From Simiduia aestuariiviva (lineage in GTDB: Bacteria; Pseudomonadota; Gammaproteobacteria; Pseudomonadales; Cellvibrionaceae): a DNA stretch of 64,000 nucleotides. The notes beneath the pieces are model-generated. The model ran no database searches. It was given only the letters and a program-made list of their open reading frames with translations, and was not told the origin of the DNA. A program made the translations under genes and the position numbers. This document shows positions 49,305-58,566 of this stretch, piece after piece (the stretch's first letter is position 1; each line of letters begins with the position of its first letter). The stretch is from positions 792,110 through 856,109 of the forward strand of contig NZ_JACHXZ010000001.1 in the NCBI RefSeq assembly GCF_014192475.1. Reading direction: 5' to 3'.

Positions 49305-50138
49305 ATGACCCTGCATACACAGGCTTTAGAAGTCTGGAATCGCGAGATCGCAACGGCAGTCGCCTGTTTGGGCAGTGCCGATTTCTACGCAGCGCTAGTG
49401 GACGCTCTGTCAGCTACGCTACCGGTGGACTACCCGCAGGTTTGGCGCTATACCGATAGCCAGCCCGAGCCCAGCGTGCTGTTTCATCGCCTGAGCGGTG
49501 TCCAGCGCAAGCAGCAGGTGGATGACTACCAAGCCGGCCTCTACCGCAAAGATCCCTACTACCAGCTCACGCACAATGGCGACATCGAAGCCGGCTTTAG
49601 CCATTGGCGCGCCACCGCCGATGATGCCAGCCACACCTTGCACGATGGCTTGGATGTGTGTGATGAAGTGGTGTTTGTGACGCAGATCGATTCCCACACG
49701 CACATTCATTTATGTTTAATGCGCGCCCGTCAGGCGCTGCCGTTCAGTGCCGCCGAATTGGCGTTGCTCAACGCTTGCTCGCCCATGGTGACCCAGTTAA
49801 TCAGCCAGCACGTGAAGGTGGTAAATCGGCCAAAACCGGGCGTCGAAGCGGGGGTAAAACAGGCTGTGGCCTTGTTTGGCCGGTCACTGCTGACCGCGCG
49901 CGAGCAAGACGTGTTGGGGCTCATGCTTAGCGGCTATTCCACCCGTATCGCGGCAGATAAACTGGGCATCTCAACAGAGACGCTGCGCCGGCACCGGAAA
50001 AATATTTATCAAAAACTGGACGTCAGTTCGCAATCGGAGGTGTTTTCACTGTTTATCAATTCCCTCGGTTGCTATGACGCAGCACCTGGTCAGGATCCCT
50101 TGCGCGGCTATTTTGGCCGCCAACCGGTGCCCGGTTAA
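49305..50138 (+). CDS. LuxR-family transcriptional regulator
   Basis: A 277-residue regulator. The C-terminal 65 residues form a LuxR-type helix-turn-helix (LTAREQDVLGLMLSGY, then ISTETLRRHRKNIYQKLDV). The N-terminal region has no receiver domain or known autoinducer-binding signature that I can see; it may bind a small ligand. The ATG at 49305 lacks a strong ribosome site. It lies before the glutamine-synthetase-like gene on the same strand and could activate it. Confidence 0.85.
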   Translation: MTLHTQALEVWNREIATAVACLGSADFYAALVDALSATLPVDYPQVWRYTDSQPEPSVLFHRLSGVQRKQQVDDYQAGLYRKDPYYQLTHNGDIEAGFSHWRATADDASHTLHDGLDVCDEVVFVTQIDSHTHIHLCLMRARQALPFSAAELALLNACSPMVTQLISQHVKVVNRPKPGVEAGVKQAVALFGRSLLTAREQDVLGLMLSGYSTRIAADKLGISTETLRRHRKNIYQKLDVSSQSEVFSLFINSLGCYDAAPGQDPLRGYFGRQPVPG

Positions 50139-50249
50139 GTGAGTCGGTAGCGACGAAAATCAGTGCCATTCGGCACATTAACGACTAAGTTTTAAAGAAT
50201 ACTTAAATAGGCGCCACCCCAGTGGGTGGCGCGCCTGATGGAGATGGTC

Positions 50250-51623
50250 ATGCTTGGCCCAAGTAAAGCGAAAGATTTGGAACTGGCGAAAAAGTTCCTA
50301 GAAGAAAATCCGGATATTGAAACCATTGAAGTGCTGTTACCGGACATCAATGGCGTGCTGCGGGGCAAGTGGCTACCGCGCGACAACTTGCTGAAAGCCT
50401 TTAAGGGCGGGTTAAAGCTACCGGTGACCACATTGAACTTTGACATCTGGGGGCGCGATGCACCCGGTGTCGCATTTGACGATGGCGATGCCGACGGCAT
50501 CTGCGTACCCGTGGCCGCGAGTTTGAGCCGAGTGCCTTGGACCGATCGACCCATGGGGCAAATGTTTGTGCACATGGCAGACCTCGAAGAGCAGCCCTTT
50601 ATCGGTGATCCGCGCGTTGTGCTCGATAGCATTGTGGAAAAGTTCAAGGCTATCGGTTTAACACCCGTGGTTGCGATTGAATTGGAATTCTATTTGTTGG
50701 AGTTGAAGCGCGATTCCACTGGGCGTCCGGTGCACGCAGGCTGCGATGCCAACGCCGACTACCCCATTGGCGGGCAGCCCTACAGCCTCGACCTGATGCA
50801 GGAATACGAAGAAGCCTTTCATGAAATGCGCGAGGCTTGCGAAACCCTCGGTGTGCCAGTCGATACCTTGGTGAAGGAGTTTGCGCCAGCGCAGTACGAA
50901 ATTAACTTGCACCATGAAGACGACCCGTGCAGCGCAGCCGATCACGCCATGATGTTAAAGCGTGTGATCAAAAGCGTGGCCCGTCGCCACGATTTGAATG
51001 CCTCGTTCATGGCTAAGCCTTTTGGCGACATGGCGGGCAACGGCATGCACGTGCATTTCAGTATTTTGGACGAATCTGGCCACAATATTTTCAACAACGA
51101 AACGGAAGAGGGCAGCGAGGCGCTCATGCACGCCATCGCCGGTGTGCAGTCCACTATGGTGGAAACCATGGCCGTGTATGCACCCAACTTTAATTCCTAC
51201 CGCCGGTTTCAGCCGGGCTCTTATGCGCCCATGGCGCCGACCTGGGGCTATGAAAATCGCACTGTGGCGCTGCGAATTCCCTCCGATGACTTCGCTGCAA
51301 CGCGCATCGAACACCGGGTGAGTGGCGCCGATGCCAATCCCTACTTGGTATTGGCGTCGATTTTAGCCGGCGCCTACGAGGGCATTTCGCGCAAGCTGCA
51401 GCCCACGGCGGCGATGGAAGGCGATGCCTACTCACAGGCGCAGTCGTCGCTGCCGGTGTACTGGCCCGACGCCCTCAATGCATTCGAGCGATCACATTTC
51501 GTGCGCACCCACTTGGGTGAAGTGTTTCAGCGTTCGTACTTAGCCGCCAAGCGTCAAGAGCTCAATGAGTTCCGTCGCACGGTGACGCGCATGGAATACG
51601 ACGCCTATTTACTGTCGTTTTAA
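50250..51623 (+). CDS. Glutamine synthetase family ligase, probable gamma-glutamylpolyamine synthetase
   Basis: A protein of about 457 residues of the GlnA fold that lacks the usual adenylylation region and resembles PuuA/SpuI-type ligases, which attach glutamate to putrescine or other amines. Active-site features: FAPAQYEINLHHEDDP, GNGMHVHFSILDESG, and the ATP site near ENRTVALRIPSDDF. The start at 50250 follows ggag; ATGs at 50226, 50238 are possible. The neighbouring aminotransferase and GntR regulator support a polyamine role. A terminator follows. Confidence 0.85.
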   Translation: MLGPSKAKDLELAKKFLEENPDIETIEVLLPDINGVLRGKWLPRDNLLKAFKGGLKLPVTTLNFDIWGRDAPGVAFDDGDADGICVPVAASLSRVPWTDRPMGQMFVHMADLEEQPFIGDPRVVLDSIVEKFKAIGLTPVVAIELEFYLLELKRDSTGRPVHAGCDANADYPIGGQPYSLDLMQEYEEAFHEMREACETLGVPVDTLVKEFAPAQYEINLHHEDDPCSAADHAMMLKRVIKSVARRHDLNASFMAKPFGDMAGNGMHVHFSILDESGHNIFNNETEEGSEALMHAIAGVQSTMVETMAVYAPNFNSYRRFQPGSYAPMAPTWGYENRTVALRIPSDDFAATRIEHRVSGADANPYLVLASILAGAYEGISRKLQPTAAMEGDAYSQAQSSLPVYWPDALNAFERSHFVRTHLGEVFQRSYLAAKRQELNEFRRTVTRMEYDAYLLSF

Positions 51624-51641
51624 ATAGTCCACAGTGTTTGG

Positions 51642-51670
51642 AAAAACGGCGCCCCGGGCGCCGTTTTTTT
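51642..51670 (+). terminator. Terminator after the glutamine synthetase-like gene
   Basis: The inverted repeat aaaaacggcgccc facing gggcgccgttttttt, 18 bp after the stop codon, is a strong rho-independent terminator. Confidence 0.9.
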
Positions 51671-52064
51671 ATGGCCGGGAAATGGCCAGCGGTGGGCAAA
51701 AATCGCCACAAGGGTCTTGCACGGCGCTGTGGCATGACCAGTTGGCGTAAGTTTGTGCCTCTGGGTGTGGGGCGTAAGCTATCCTTTAACCTACTGGTAT
51801 CAAGCTTCAGCAAATGTCCGCCTAGGCACCACCCTTGAGAATGAGGGCATTGTGGCCTGAGAGGCGGGCTGATAAGCCAGTTATTCACTAGAGCTGGGCG
51901 CACTCTGTCGTCGGAGGTCTTTCCTTGGCGGCTCAACGCACCTACAATCGCCCCGGTAGGTTGTTTTAACTCTTGCTGAATTCGCGCGATTCGATCGCAG
52001 TGAGCACTTCGCGCGAAGCACATCCGGGACGATCAAGTATTCAGCGTTTATTTGAGGTCCAGTG
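51671..52064. other. Gap without recognisable genes
   Basis: Frames on both strands here are short and lack good starts. I see no gene, operator or hairpin that I can support. It should carry the promoter of the next gene. Confidence 0.4.
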
Positions 52065-52748
52065 ATGCGAGTGTGGGAGATTTCCCCCGGTTACCTTAAC
52101 GATGACGAGTTGCGAGCGCAGCGCCAGCTGGTGGTGAGCTTATTGACTGACGGGCACCAATCGGGGCCGGCCAGTGGCGACGAAGCGAAGCGTTGGTCAC
52201 ATTATGGTAACGCCCTGCAGTGCGCCGCCGCTTGGTTGGCTGCTGAATGTGAGTTGCGCGATTTGCCAGTGGCCGATGTAGCGCTCCCGAGCTTGGCGCC
52301 CACAGGTTTGGCGTGGCCCGCGATCAATGCGCCCGCAGAGCGATTCATCGAGCTGCAGGCGACGGCGGGCCGTTCGCCTGGCCGCATCCCCCTGCCAAAT
52401 TCCACCCAGAGTCTATGGGCTCAGCACAAATACTCGGTGGCCGCTCGGTCCATGGAGGCCTACCGCAGCATTAGCGTAAAGGTGGCTACCAGTCGCGGGC
52501 GCGACAATTTTGCTTGGTTGGCGAGCGAAGTCTGCTTGCAACTGCGTTTGTGTCCCGAGCAGCAGAGCCTGCGCGATGCACTGTTGCAAATGTGGGGGTA
52601 CGTGGCCGGCGCCGGTGCGGTCTCCCCCCGTCTATTTGACGATTTGCCCGCCCTGTTCGCCGAGATTCAACGCCGAGCACATACCATGAACATTCCCTAC
52701 CTGACCCACGCCACGGCGTTGTCGGAACTGCGCGTCTGGTTGCCCTGA
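52065..52748 (+). CDS. Hypothetical protein with Pyr_excise-like N-terminus
   Basis: A 227-residue soluble protein. The first residues MRVWEISPGYLNDDELRAQR resemble the start of pyrimidine-dimer glycosylase-type (Pyr_excise) proteins, but the match does not clearly continue, so the family is doubtful. The ATG at 52065 follows gagg by seven bases; GTG at 52062 is in frame. It precedes the patatin-like gene by 92 bp. Function unknown. Confidence 0.6.
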   Translation: MRVWEISPGYLNDDELRAQRQLVVSLLTDGHQSGPASGDEAKRWSHYGNALQCAAAWLAAECELRDLPVADVALPSLAPTGLAWPAINAPAERFIELQATAGRSPGRIPLPNSTQSLWAQHKYSVAARSMEAYRSISVKVATSRGRDNFAWLASEVCLQLRLCPEQQSLRDALLQMWGYVAGAGAVSPRLFDDLPALFAEIQRRAHTMNIPYLTHATALSELRVWLP

Positions 52749-52840
52749 TCAACTAGGGCCAAAGATTGGCAATGGATTTGCCTGTGCGCGGCACTGCAGG
52801 TACGCTAACGGCCGTTTGAATTTCAGGAAGATGATTGCCA

Positions 52841-53914
52841 ATGGCGCCTCCACCCTTTGAGTTGCTGGCCGGCCCCAGTGCCTATCGCCACATTCTGCAA
52901 AATGGCCTTTCCCCGCAGGATATTCGCAGTGTTTTTGGCGCGTCCGGCGCTGCAAAATGGCTGACTATCTATGGCTTAGATCGCGCAATTTTTGAGCAGT
53001 GGCTACCCGCGGCCGAACAACAGATTCACTTATTTGGGACCTCGATCGGGGCGTGGAAGTTGGCTGCTGCGGGACAATCACAGCCTGGTTGGGCGCTCAA
53101 TGAATTGGCCGAGGGCTACATCGAGCAAAACTATGCCGACGGGATTACGCAACCCGTGGTGCACCGCGAGTTGATGAAGATACTCAACCGGTTTCTCATG
53201 CAGCCGCAGGTAGACGACTTATTATCGCAGAGCCGTTTTAACTACCACTGCGGTGTGGCACGCTGCCATGGTGCGCTTAGTCAGGACACGGCTTGGCCAT
53301 TACTGCGTGGCATGTCATCGGCGTTTGTACGCAACTTGCGGGGCCGACAGCGGCTCAACGGTCAGTTTGAACGGGTCATTTTTGCAGACCCTCGCCGCGC
53401 ACCATCGGTGGCGTCCGCTGACGGGATTAGTACCGAGGTGTTGTCGCTATCGAGCAGTAATTTGCGCGACGCTGTGATTGCCTCGGGTTCCATACCCTAT
53501 GTGATGGCGGCGAAAACGGCCATTGCGCAGGTGCCGCCCGGCGTTTATCGCGATGGTGGATTGGTGGACTATCACCCTGTGCCCGCGAACTTTTGGCGCG
53601 AGCCGGGCTTGATTTTATATCCGCACTTTTACCGTTGGTTGCTGCCCGGCTGGTACGATAAATACTTGCCGTCGCGCCGGGCCTCAGCTGCGGCGCTAGA
53701 CAATGTCATCATGGTGGCGCCAACGCCGGCGTACGTAGCCTCGCTGCCCGCCGGACGCATTCCCGATCGCAAAGATTTTCAACGCTTTAAAGACAATGAT
53801 GCGGAGCGCGTGCGTCGCTGGCGCATCGTTAAGGAACAGAGCCTGCAATTGGGTGAGGCATTTATGCAGGTTGCACAGCGTGGCGACTGGGCAGCTGTAA
53901 CTCGATCGCTGTAA
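52841..53914 (+). CDS. Patatin-like phospholipase family protein
   Basis: A 357-residue protein. The serine elbow G-x-S-x-G is FGTSIGAWK near residue 65, and the catalytic aspartate is in YRDGGLVDYHPVP near residue 240, so a Ser-Asp dyad is present. It probably hydrolyses acyl lipids; substrate and location are unknown, and there is no clear signal peptide. The TTG at 52835 opens the frame, but ATG at 52841 is preferred. Confidence 0.85.
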   Translation: MAPPPFELLAGPSAYRHILQNGLSPQDIRSVFGASGAAKWLTIYGLDRAIFEQWLPAAEQQIHLFGTSIGAWKLAAAGQSQPGWALNELAEGYIEQNYADGITQPVVHRELMKILNRFLMQPQVDDLLSQSRFNYHCGVARCHGALSQDTAWPLLRGMSSAFVRNLRGRQRLNGQFERVIFADPRRAPSVASADGISTEVLSLSSSNLRDAVIASGSIPYVMAAKTAIAQVPPGVYRDGGLVDYHPVPANFWREPGLILYPHFYRWLLPGWYDKYLPSRRASAAALDNVIMVAPTPAYVASLPAGRIPDRKDFQRFKDNDAERVRRWRIVKEQSLQLGEAFMQVAQRGDWAAVTRSL

Positions 53915-53963
53915 TTTACAGACACAAATACGGTGGCAGTAAGCGCCACCCATGGGATTAGTT

Positions 53964-54746
53964 ATGCTAGGAAAAATCATCGGCGGGTTACTGGGGTTCA
54001 TTACCTTGAACTTCCCTGGCCTGATTCTCGGAATATTGGCGGGACACTTTTTCGACCGTGGGCTCCAGCAGGTTGGCGCTGGCCTGAACCCTGAGCAGCG
54101 GCGCGAATTGGAAAGTCGTTTTATCAACACGCTGTTTCCATTGCTTGGTCATATCGCAAAAGCAGACGGCCAAGTGACGCAATCCGAAATTGACCACACC
54201 GAAGACGTGATGAGCAAGTACGGTATTGCCGATGAACATCGCCAGCAGGCCATTGCGTTGTTTCAGCAAGGCACTAGCGCGGGCTTTCAAGTGCAGCCAG
54301 TGGTGCAGGAATTTTTTCAGGCCACGCAGTTGCAGCCGAATCTTCGCCGCGTATTGCTGACCTATGTGATTGGCATGGCAATGGCCGATGGCGAGCTACA
54401 TCCCGGAGAGGAGTCCGCCCTGCGTGAAATTGCCCAAGGTTTGGGTTTTGCCGGCGCAATGTTCGAGCAGTTGATGGCCATGTTGCGCGCGCAGGATCAA
54501 TTCCGCGGTCACACTGCGCCGCCTCGCGGGCAGGAGTTAGCGACAGCTTACGCCGCCTTGGGGGTTGACCAGTCGGTGTCTGATGCCGAACTCAAGAAGG
54601 CCTATCGAAAGCTTATGAGCGAAAACCACCCTGATAAACTCATGGGGCAGGGCGTGCCCGATGAGGTGATTAAAGTTGCCACAGAGCGCGCACAGGATAT
54701 TCAACGGGCCTATGACTTGATTCGCAAATCCCGTAAAGCCAATTAA
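53964..54746 (+). CDS. djlA: Co-chaperone DjlA-type J-domain protein
   Basis: A 260-residue protein. An N-terminal membrane helix (FITLNFPGLILGILAGHFF) leads to a TerB-like helical domain (about 50-170) and a C-terminal J domain with KKAYRKLMSENHPDKL, including the HPD motif needed to stimulate DnaK. This is the DjlA layout. ATG at 53952 is also in frame; 53964 gives the typical short N-terminus. Confidence 0.92.
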   Translation: MLGKIIGGLLGFITLNFPGLILGILAGHFFDRGLQQVGAGLNPEQRRELESRFINTLFPLLGHIAKADGQVTQSEIDHTEDVMSKYGIADEHRQQAIALFQQGTSAGFQVQPVVQEFFQATQLQPNLRRVLLTYVIGMAMADGELHPGEESALREIAQGLGFAGAMFEQLMAMLRAQDQFRGHTAPPRGQELATAYAALGVDQSVSDAELKKAYRKLMSENHPDKLMGQGVPDEVIKVATERAQDIQRAYDLIRKSRKAN

Positions 54747-54990
54747 AAGCGCTTGAAAAAGTGCACGTTCGCCCCGAAATCGACAGTAGGCTTGTCGAGC
54801 TGTGGTAAAGTACGGCTTCGGTTTTTCACGGTCGCGCAGGGTGTCGTTTACGACTTAATCAAGGCGAGCCGAGCGGCCGTAAACTGGGCGGTGAGATGCG
54901 CCCTTTAAGCTCAAATCATTGAGCGGCGCGGATCGACCACGTCGATCGGACAATACATAAAAGCCTGCGGGCTGAAGGCAACAGAGGTTT
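54747..54990 (+). promoter_or_regulatory. Structured leader before the universal stress gene
   Basis: Two inverted repeats occur here: gtttacg (54846) facing cgtaaac (54878), and gatcgac-cac-gtcgatc (54931-54947). The second is a stable seven-pair hairpin. They may structure the leader of the stress protein mRNA; no known riboswitch is recognised. Confidence 0.4.
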
Positions 54991-55824
54991 ATGATGGAAG
55001 CTGAAAAGAAAGTCTTTGTGGTGGTAGACCCTAACGACGATCGACACATTGCCTTGGAGCGTGCGTTGATCACCTCCAAGTTTCGCTCGCCCAGCCCCAA
55101 GCTGGTTGTTTTTGTGGCGGTAGATGGTGAAGCCGTCGACACCCGCGCAATAAATGATCACTTATTTAGAGATGAATTTTGGTTCCGCGATCAGATTCGT
55201 AAGCCCGTTGAAGAGGCGGGTCTGGAGTGTGAAATTCAAGTGTGTTGGTCGAGTGATTGGCAGGCGGCCATTATCCAAGAGTCTAAGCGCAGTGGCGCAG
55301 AGATGATTTACTTGCCCGTGCACGCCAAGACAACGCGCCGCTTTACCTTTGCCGAATCTAAGTGGCAGGTCTTGAAAAAGGCCGCATGCCCCGTGGTATT
55401 GATTCGCCCAGGTGCGCACGACAAGCGCAAAGTGGTGTTAGCGGCGGTAAATTTCCAAGCCGACAAAGACAAGCAGCGTCAGCTCAATAAGCAGATTGTG
55501 CAGCGGGCAAAATACATCGCGAGCAACTACGGTGCCGAGCTGCATTTTGTTAACGGATACCTGGATTCGATGCTCTATCCCGATCGCGGTGCATTGGCGA
55601 AGGAAACCGGCGTGGAGGCTGATCGCATCCATGTAAAACAGGGTTACACCGATGAAGTGGTGGCGGGTGTTGCCAGTGCCATTGATGCTGATTTAGTCGT
55701 CATGGGGACGTTAAATCAATTGGGCTCCACTGGAACACTGTTGCGCGGTAACACGGCGGAACGTGTGATTGGCGCTCTGGATGTCGACGTTATGGTCTGT
55801 AACGAGTTCACGACCACCAAGTAA
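54991..55824 (+). CDS. Tandem universal stress protein (UspE-type)
   Basis: A 277-residue cytoplasmic protein with two Usp domains (about 8-150 and 155-275). The second half ends with VVMGTLNQLGSTGTLLRGNT, the nucleotide-binding loop of the family. Tandem Usp proteins of this size are UspE-type and are linked to stress survival and motility. Two ATG codons (54991, 54994) are possible starts, with a gaggt site. A strong terminator follows. Confidence 0.88.
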   Translation: MMEAEKKVFVVVDPNDDRHIALERALITSKFRSPSPKLVVFVAVDGEAVDTRAINDHLFRDEFWFRDQIRKPVEEAGLECEIQVCWSSDWQAAIIQESKRSGAEMIYLPVHAKTTRRFTFAESKWQVLKKAACPVVLIRPGAHDKRKVVLAAVNFQADKDKQRQLNKQIVQRAKYIASNYGAELHFVNGYLDSMLYPDRGALAKETGVEADRIHVKQGYTDEVVAGVASAIDADLVVMGTLNQLGSTGTLLRGNTAERVIGALDVDVMVCNEFTTTK

Positions 55825-55855
55825 GCCGGCCAAAGTATTCAGTATTGCGTTGCGT

Positions 55856-55885
55856 AAAAGCCAGCCCTAGGGGTTGGCTTTTTTT
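55856..55885 (+). terminator. Terminator of the universal stress gene
   Basis: The stem aaaagccagccc facing gggttggctttt, then T residues, lies 32 bp after the stop codon. Confidence 0.88.
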
Positions 55886-55928
55886 ATGGAGGACACAAAA
55901 CCTGTCCCGGTCATTCGGTTTATCTCGG

Positions 55929-56198
55929 TCAGCGAATGGTAAAGGTGGACCAAGTTTCGGTGGGCTGCAATTTTGCAATAACGGATGTTACATCGGCGGT
56001 AATGGGGCCTTTGTGGAGCCAAGATTCAAATTGGTCCAATTGTTCCAGATTGCCACAGGCGAAGGCTTCCACTTGGCCATTGGGTAAATTGCGCACCCAG
56101 CCGGTTAGCGACAGGGCGAGGGCCACCTCAAGGCAGCTGGCGCGATAATACACACCTTGCACCGTGCCACTGATAACAAATTGCTTGCAGAGCATCAT
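55929..56198 (-). CDS. Acylphosphatase
   Basis: An 89-residue small enzyme that hydrolyses acyl phosphates. The signature SGTVQGVYYRA replaces the more usual phenylalanine before arginine with tyrosine, and LTGWVRNLPNGQVEAFACG holds the active-site asparagine. Two ATG codons (56198, 56195) follow an agggggcc site. It lies between the stress gene and speA, alone on its strand. Confidence 0.9.
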   Translation of the reverse strand: MMLCKQFVISGTVQGVYYRASCLEVALALSLTGWVRNLPNGQVEAFACGNLEQLDQFESWLHKGPITADVTSVIAKLQPTETWSTFTIR

Positions 56199-56325
56199 GG
56201 CCCCCTTGCCAGAATTAATCGCAATGATGAAAAGAGTATAGCGGGCCTATATCCAGCCATCGTTCGGTCGTGCGTGTTGATTGGCTTGGCGGTGTTGCTG
56301 ATCGGAATCGGGCCGGGGAATGGGT

Positions 56326-56381
56326 GGGTGGCCCCCCAGCATAGCTGGGGGTCGTAAAAACCGAACACAAAGTAGTACTTT
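56326..56381. repeat. 56 bp hairpin repeat, copy 1
   Basis: This unit matches 56440-56495 with one substitution. It contains cccccagcatagctggggg, a hairpin, followed by aaaaaccgaac and the palindrome acaaagtagtactttgt. The right-hand partner gttcggttttt seen in copy 2 is missing here, so copy 1 cannot form the full terminator stem. Confidence 0.85.
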
Positions 56382-56439
56382 GTCAGTGTCGGTAGAGTTG
56401 GGCAGTGTGGGTGTTATGTTTCGGGACGGGGAATGGGGA

Positions 56440-56495
56440 GTGGCCCCCCAGCAAAGCTGGGGGTCGTAAAAACCGAACACAAAGTAGTACTTTGT
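56440..56495. repeat. 56 bp hairpin repeat, copy 2
   Basis: Second copy of the unit at 56326-56381, offset 114 bp. It runs directly into gttcggttttt, completing the speA terminator hairpin. Duplication of a terminator region by local recombination is the simplest explanation. Confidence 0.85.
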
Positions 56496-56510
56496 GGGCG
56501 TTCGGTTTTT
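56468..56510 (-). terminator. speA terminator
   Basis: On the minus strand aaaaaccgaac pairs with gttcggttttt around an inner hairpin formed by acaaagta and its complement; a T run ends it. It overlaps the last base pairs of speA and is likely bidirectional. Confidence 0.8.
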
Positions 56511-58398
56511 ACTCTTCTAGGTAGGAGTAGCCTGACATGCCGGACTCCAATTCCTCGAGGTACAGAGCTTGTACTTTGGGATCAATGTCGCTGGCCGCGA
56601 GTTTTTCTCGGTAGCTGTTGATAATTTGATCCACGTCGAAATCCACGCATGAGAGCATGTCGGCCACGGTATCTCCCATGAGCGGATTGAGAATATCGTA
56701 GCTACCATCGGGCTTGAACTCCACGTGCATGGAGTGGGTGTCGCCGAATAAATTGTGAAGGTCGCCTAAGATTTCTTGGTAGGCGCCCACCATAAACATG
56801 CCCAAATACAACGGTTTGTCTTCGTCGACTTTTGGCATGGGCAGCGTGGGCTCAATGCCTTCGCCCTCAACGTACTTGTCGAGCTTGCCATCTGAGTCGC
56901 AGGTGATGTCCTGCAGGATGCCGCGTCGCTCAGGGCGACGATCCAAGTAGTGCAGTGGCAACACGGGGAAGATTTGGCCGATGGCCCAAGCATCCGGCAG
57001 CGACTGAAACAGTGAGAAATTGCAGAATACTTTGTCCGCTAATTTTTCATTCAGTTCATCGAGAATCTCTGCGTGAACGCCGGGATTGTTTTGGAGAATG
57101 TCCCGTACTTTTACGCAGCTGGCTGCGTATATCTCGCTGGCTCTCGCCCAGTCCTGCAGGTTGAGCGCACCGTGTACGTACAAGCTGTGGGCTTCGCCAA
57201 TGGCGTACAGGGCGTCGTGATAGATCTCCAGTGCAGTGCGCCGAGAAATATTTTTAAAGCCATGCCACAGGTCTTGCAAGATAGCGGCTTCGTGATCTTC
57301 TACCGGCTGGGGTAACTTATAGCCAACGGTTTCTTCAACGCCGATGACATCGGTGATGAGCACGGCGTGATGCGCGGTCATTGCACGACCGGATTCGGAA
57401 ATAATGTTGGGGTGCTCGATATCGTGGGCACTGCAAATATCCATAATTGCAGTTACTACCTTGTTGGCGTACTCCTGCATGGAGTAGTTGGTCGAACAGG
57501 AAGATTGCGAGCTGGTTGTGCCTTCATAATCCACACCTAAGCCGCCACCCACATCGACCCATTGAATCTGGGCACCCAAGGCGTGCAGCTCCGCAAAATA
57601 GCGCGCCGCTTCACGCAGGGCGTGCTGAATGTCGCGAATATTCGCCAGCTGTGAGCCAAGGTGATAGTGCACCAGTTGTAGCGCGTCGAGTTTGTTACGG
57701 CTGCGCAGGGTGTCCACCATAGACAGAATCTGAGTGGGCGACAGGCCAAACTTAGACTTTTCGCCACCGCTACTCTGCCACTTACCCTTGCCTTGAGAAG
57801 CGAGGCGAACGCGCACGCCCATGCGTGGGTTAACGCCCATTTTTTCGGCTTCTTCGAGCACCAGGTTCATTTCTGACATCTTTTCGACAACGATGTAAAC
57901 CTGGTGTCCAAGGTGCTCGGCGATCAAGGCGGTACGGATGTATTCGCGATCTTTGTAGCCGTTGCATACGATCACAGAGCCCGGCTTAGCCAGACCGATC
58001 ACGGCCATCAATTCGGGTTTGGAGCCGGCCTCAAGGCCGAAGCGCTCCTGACCACCGTACAGCAACAGTTGCTCTACAACGTCGTGCTGCTGGTTCACTT
58101 TGATGGGATAAACGGCGCGATACTGGCCTTCGTAGCCCAGTCGTGCGCGGGCCTCGGCAAAGGCGCCACACAGGCGATCCACGCGATCGTGCAAAATATC
58201 GTTGAAGCGCACCAGTAGTGGCGTGGTCATACCTTTTGCGCGGGCCTCTTCGACCAGTGCCATTAAGCTGACTTTGTGATCCGGTTGATCCGGGTCCGGG
58301 CGCGCAATCAGCTCGCCGGCGTCATTGACGTCAAAATAGCCGTCGCTCCAGTGGGTGATGTTGTACAGTTCCCGGGAATCGTCGATAGACCAGTTCAT
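56509..58398 (-). CDS. speA: Biosynthetic arginine decarboxylase
   Basis: A 629-residue PLP enzyme that converts arginine to agmatine, the first step of a putrescine route. The PLP lysine lies in YPIKVNQQ near residue 97. Other family marks are GLEAGSKPEL, HYHLGSQLANIRDI, GGGLGVDYEGT and NIISESGRAMTAHHA. Length matches SpeA of other gammaproteobacteria. Agmatine-processing genes are not in the window. Confidence 0.95.
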   Translation of the reverse strand: MNWSIDDSRELYNITHWSDGYFDVNDAGELIARPDPDQPDHKVSLMALVEEARAKGMTTPLLVRFNDILHDRVDRLCGAFAEARARLGYEGQYRAVYPIKVNQQHDVVEQLLLYGGQERFGLEAGSKPELMAVIGLAKPGSVIVCNGYKDREYIRTALIAEHLGHQVYIVVEKMSEMNLVLEEAEKMGVNPRMGVRVRLASQGKGKWQSSGGEKSKFGLSPTQILSMVDTLRSRNKLDALQLVHYHLGSQLANIRDIQHALREAARYFAELHALGAQIQWVDVGGGLGVDYEGTTSSQSSCSTNYSMQEYANKVVTAIMDICSAHDIEHPNIISESGRAMTAHHAVLITDVIGVEETVGYKLPQPVEDHEAAILQDLWHGFKNISRRTALEIYHDALYAIGEAHSLYVHGALNLQDWARASEIYAASCVKVRDILQNNPGVHAEILDELNEKLADKVFCNFSLFQSLPDAWAIGQIFPVLPLHYLDRRPERRGILQDITCDSDGKLDKYVEGEGIEPTLPMPKVDEDKPLYLGMFMVGAYQEILGDLHNLFGDTHSMHVEFKPDGSYDILNPLMGDTVADMLSCVDFDVDQIINSYREKLAASDIDPKVQALYLEELESGMSGYSYLEE

Positions 58399-58566
58399 GT
58401 CGATGGGGGTGCCCTCGGTTGGCGTAAAATGGCGGATTGTAGGCTAAGCCCACAGCAACTCAAGAATTCTATATCGCTTGCGGCTCAGCAGGGGTGATTG
58501 GGCAAGGATTACGCATTTTAGGCGTATTTGAAAGCATGAGTATAACGATTGTATGGAGGTAGCGTA

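Noticed and set aside
51638-51838. Open frame after the glutamine synthetase-like gene
   Set aside because: It overlaps the terminator and has an Arg/Pro-rich, GC-driven composition.
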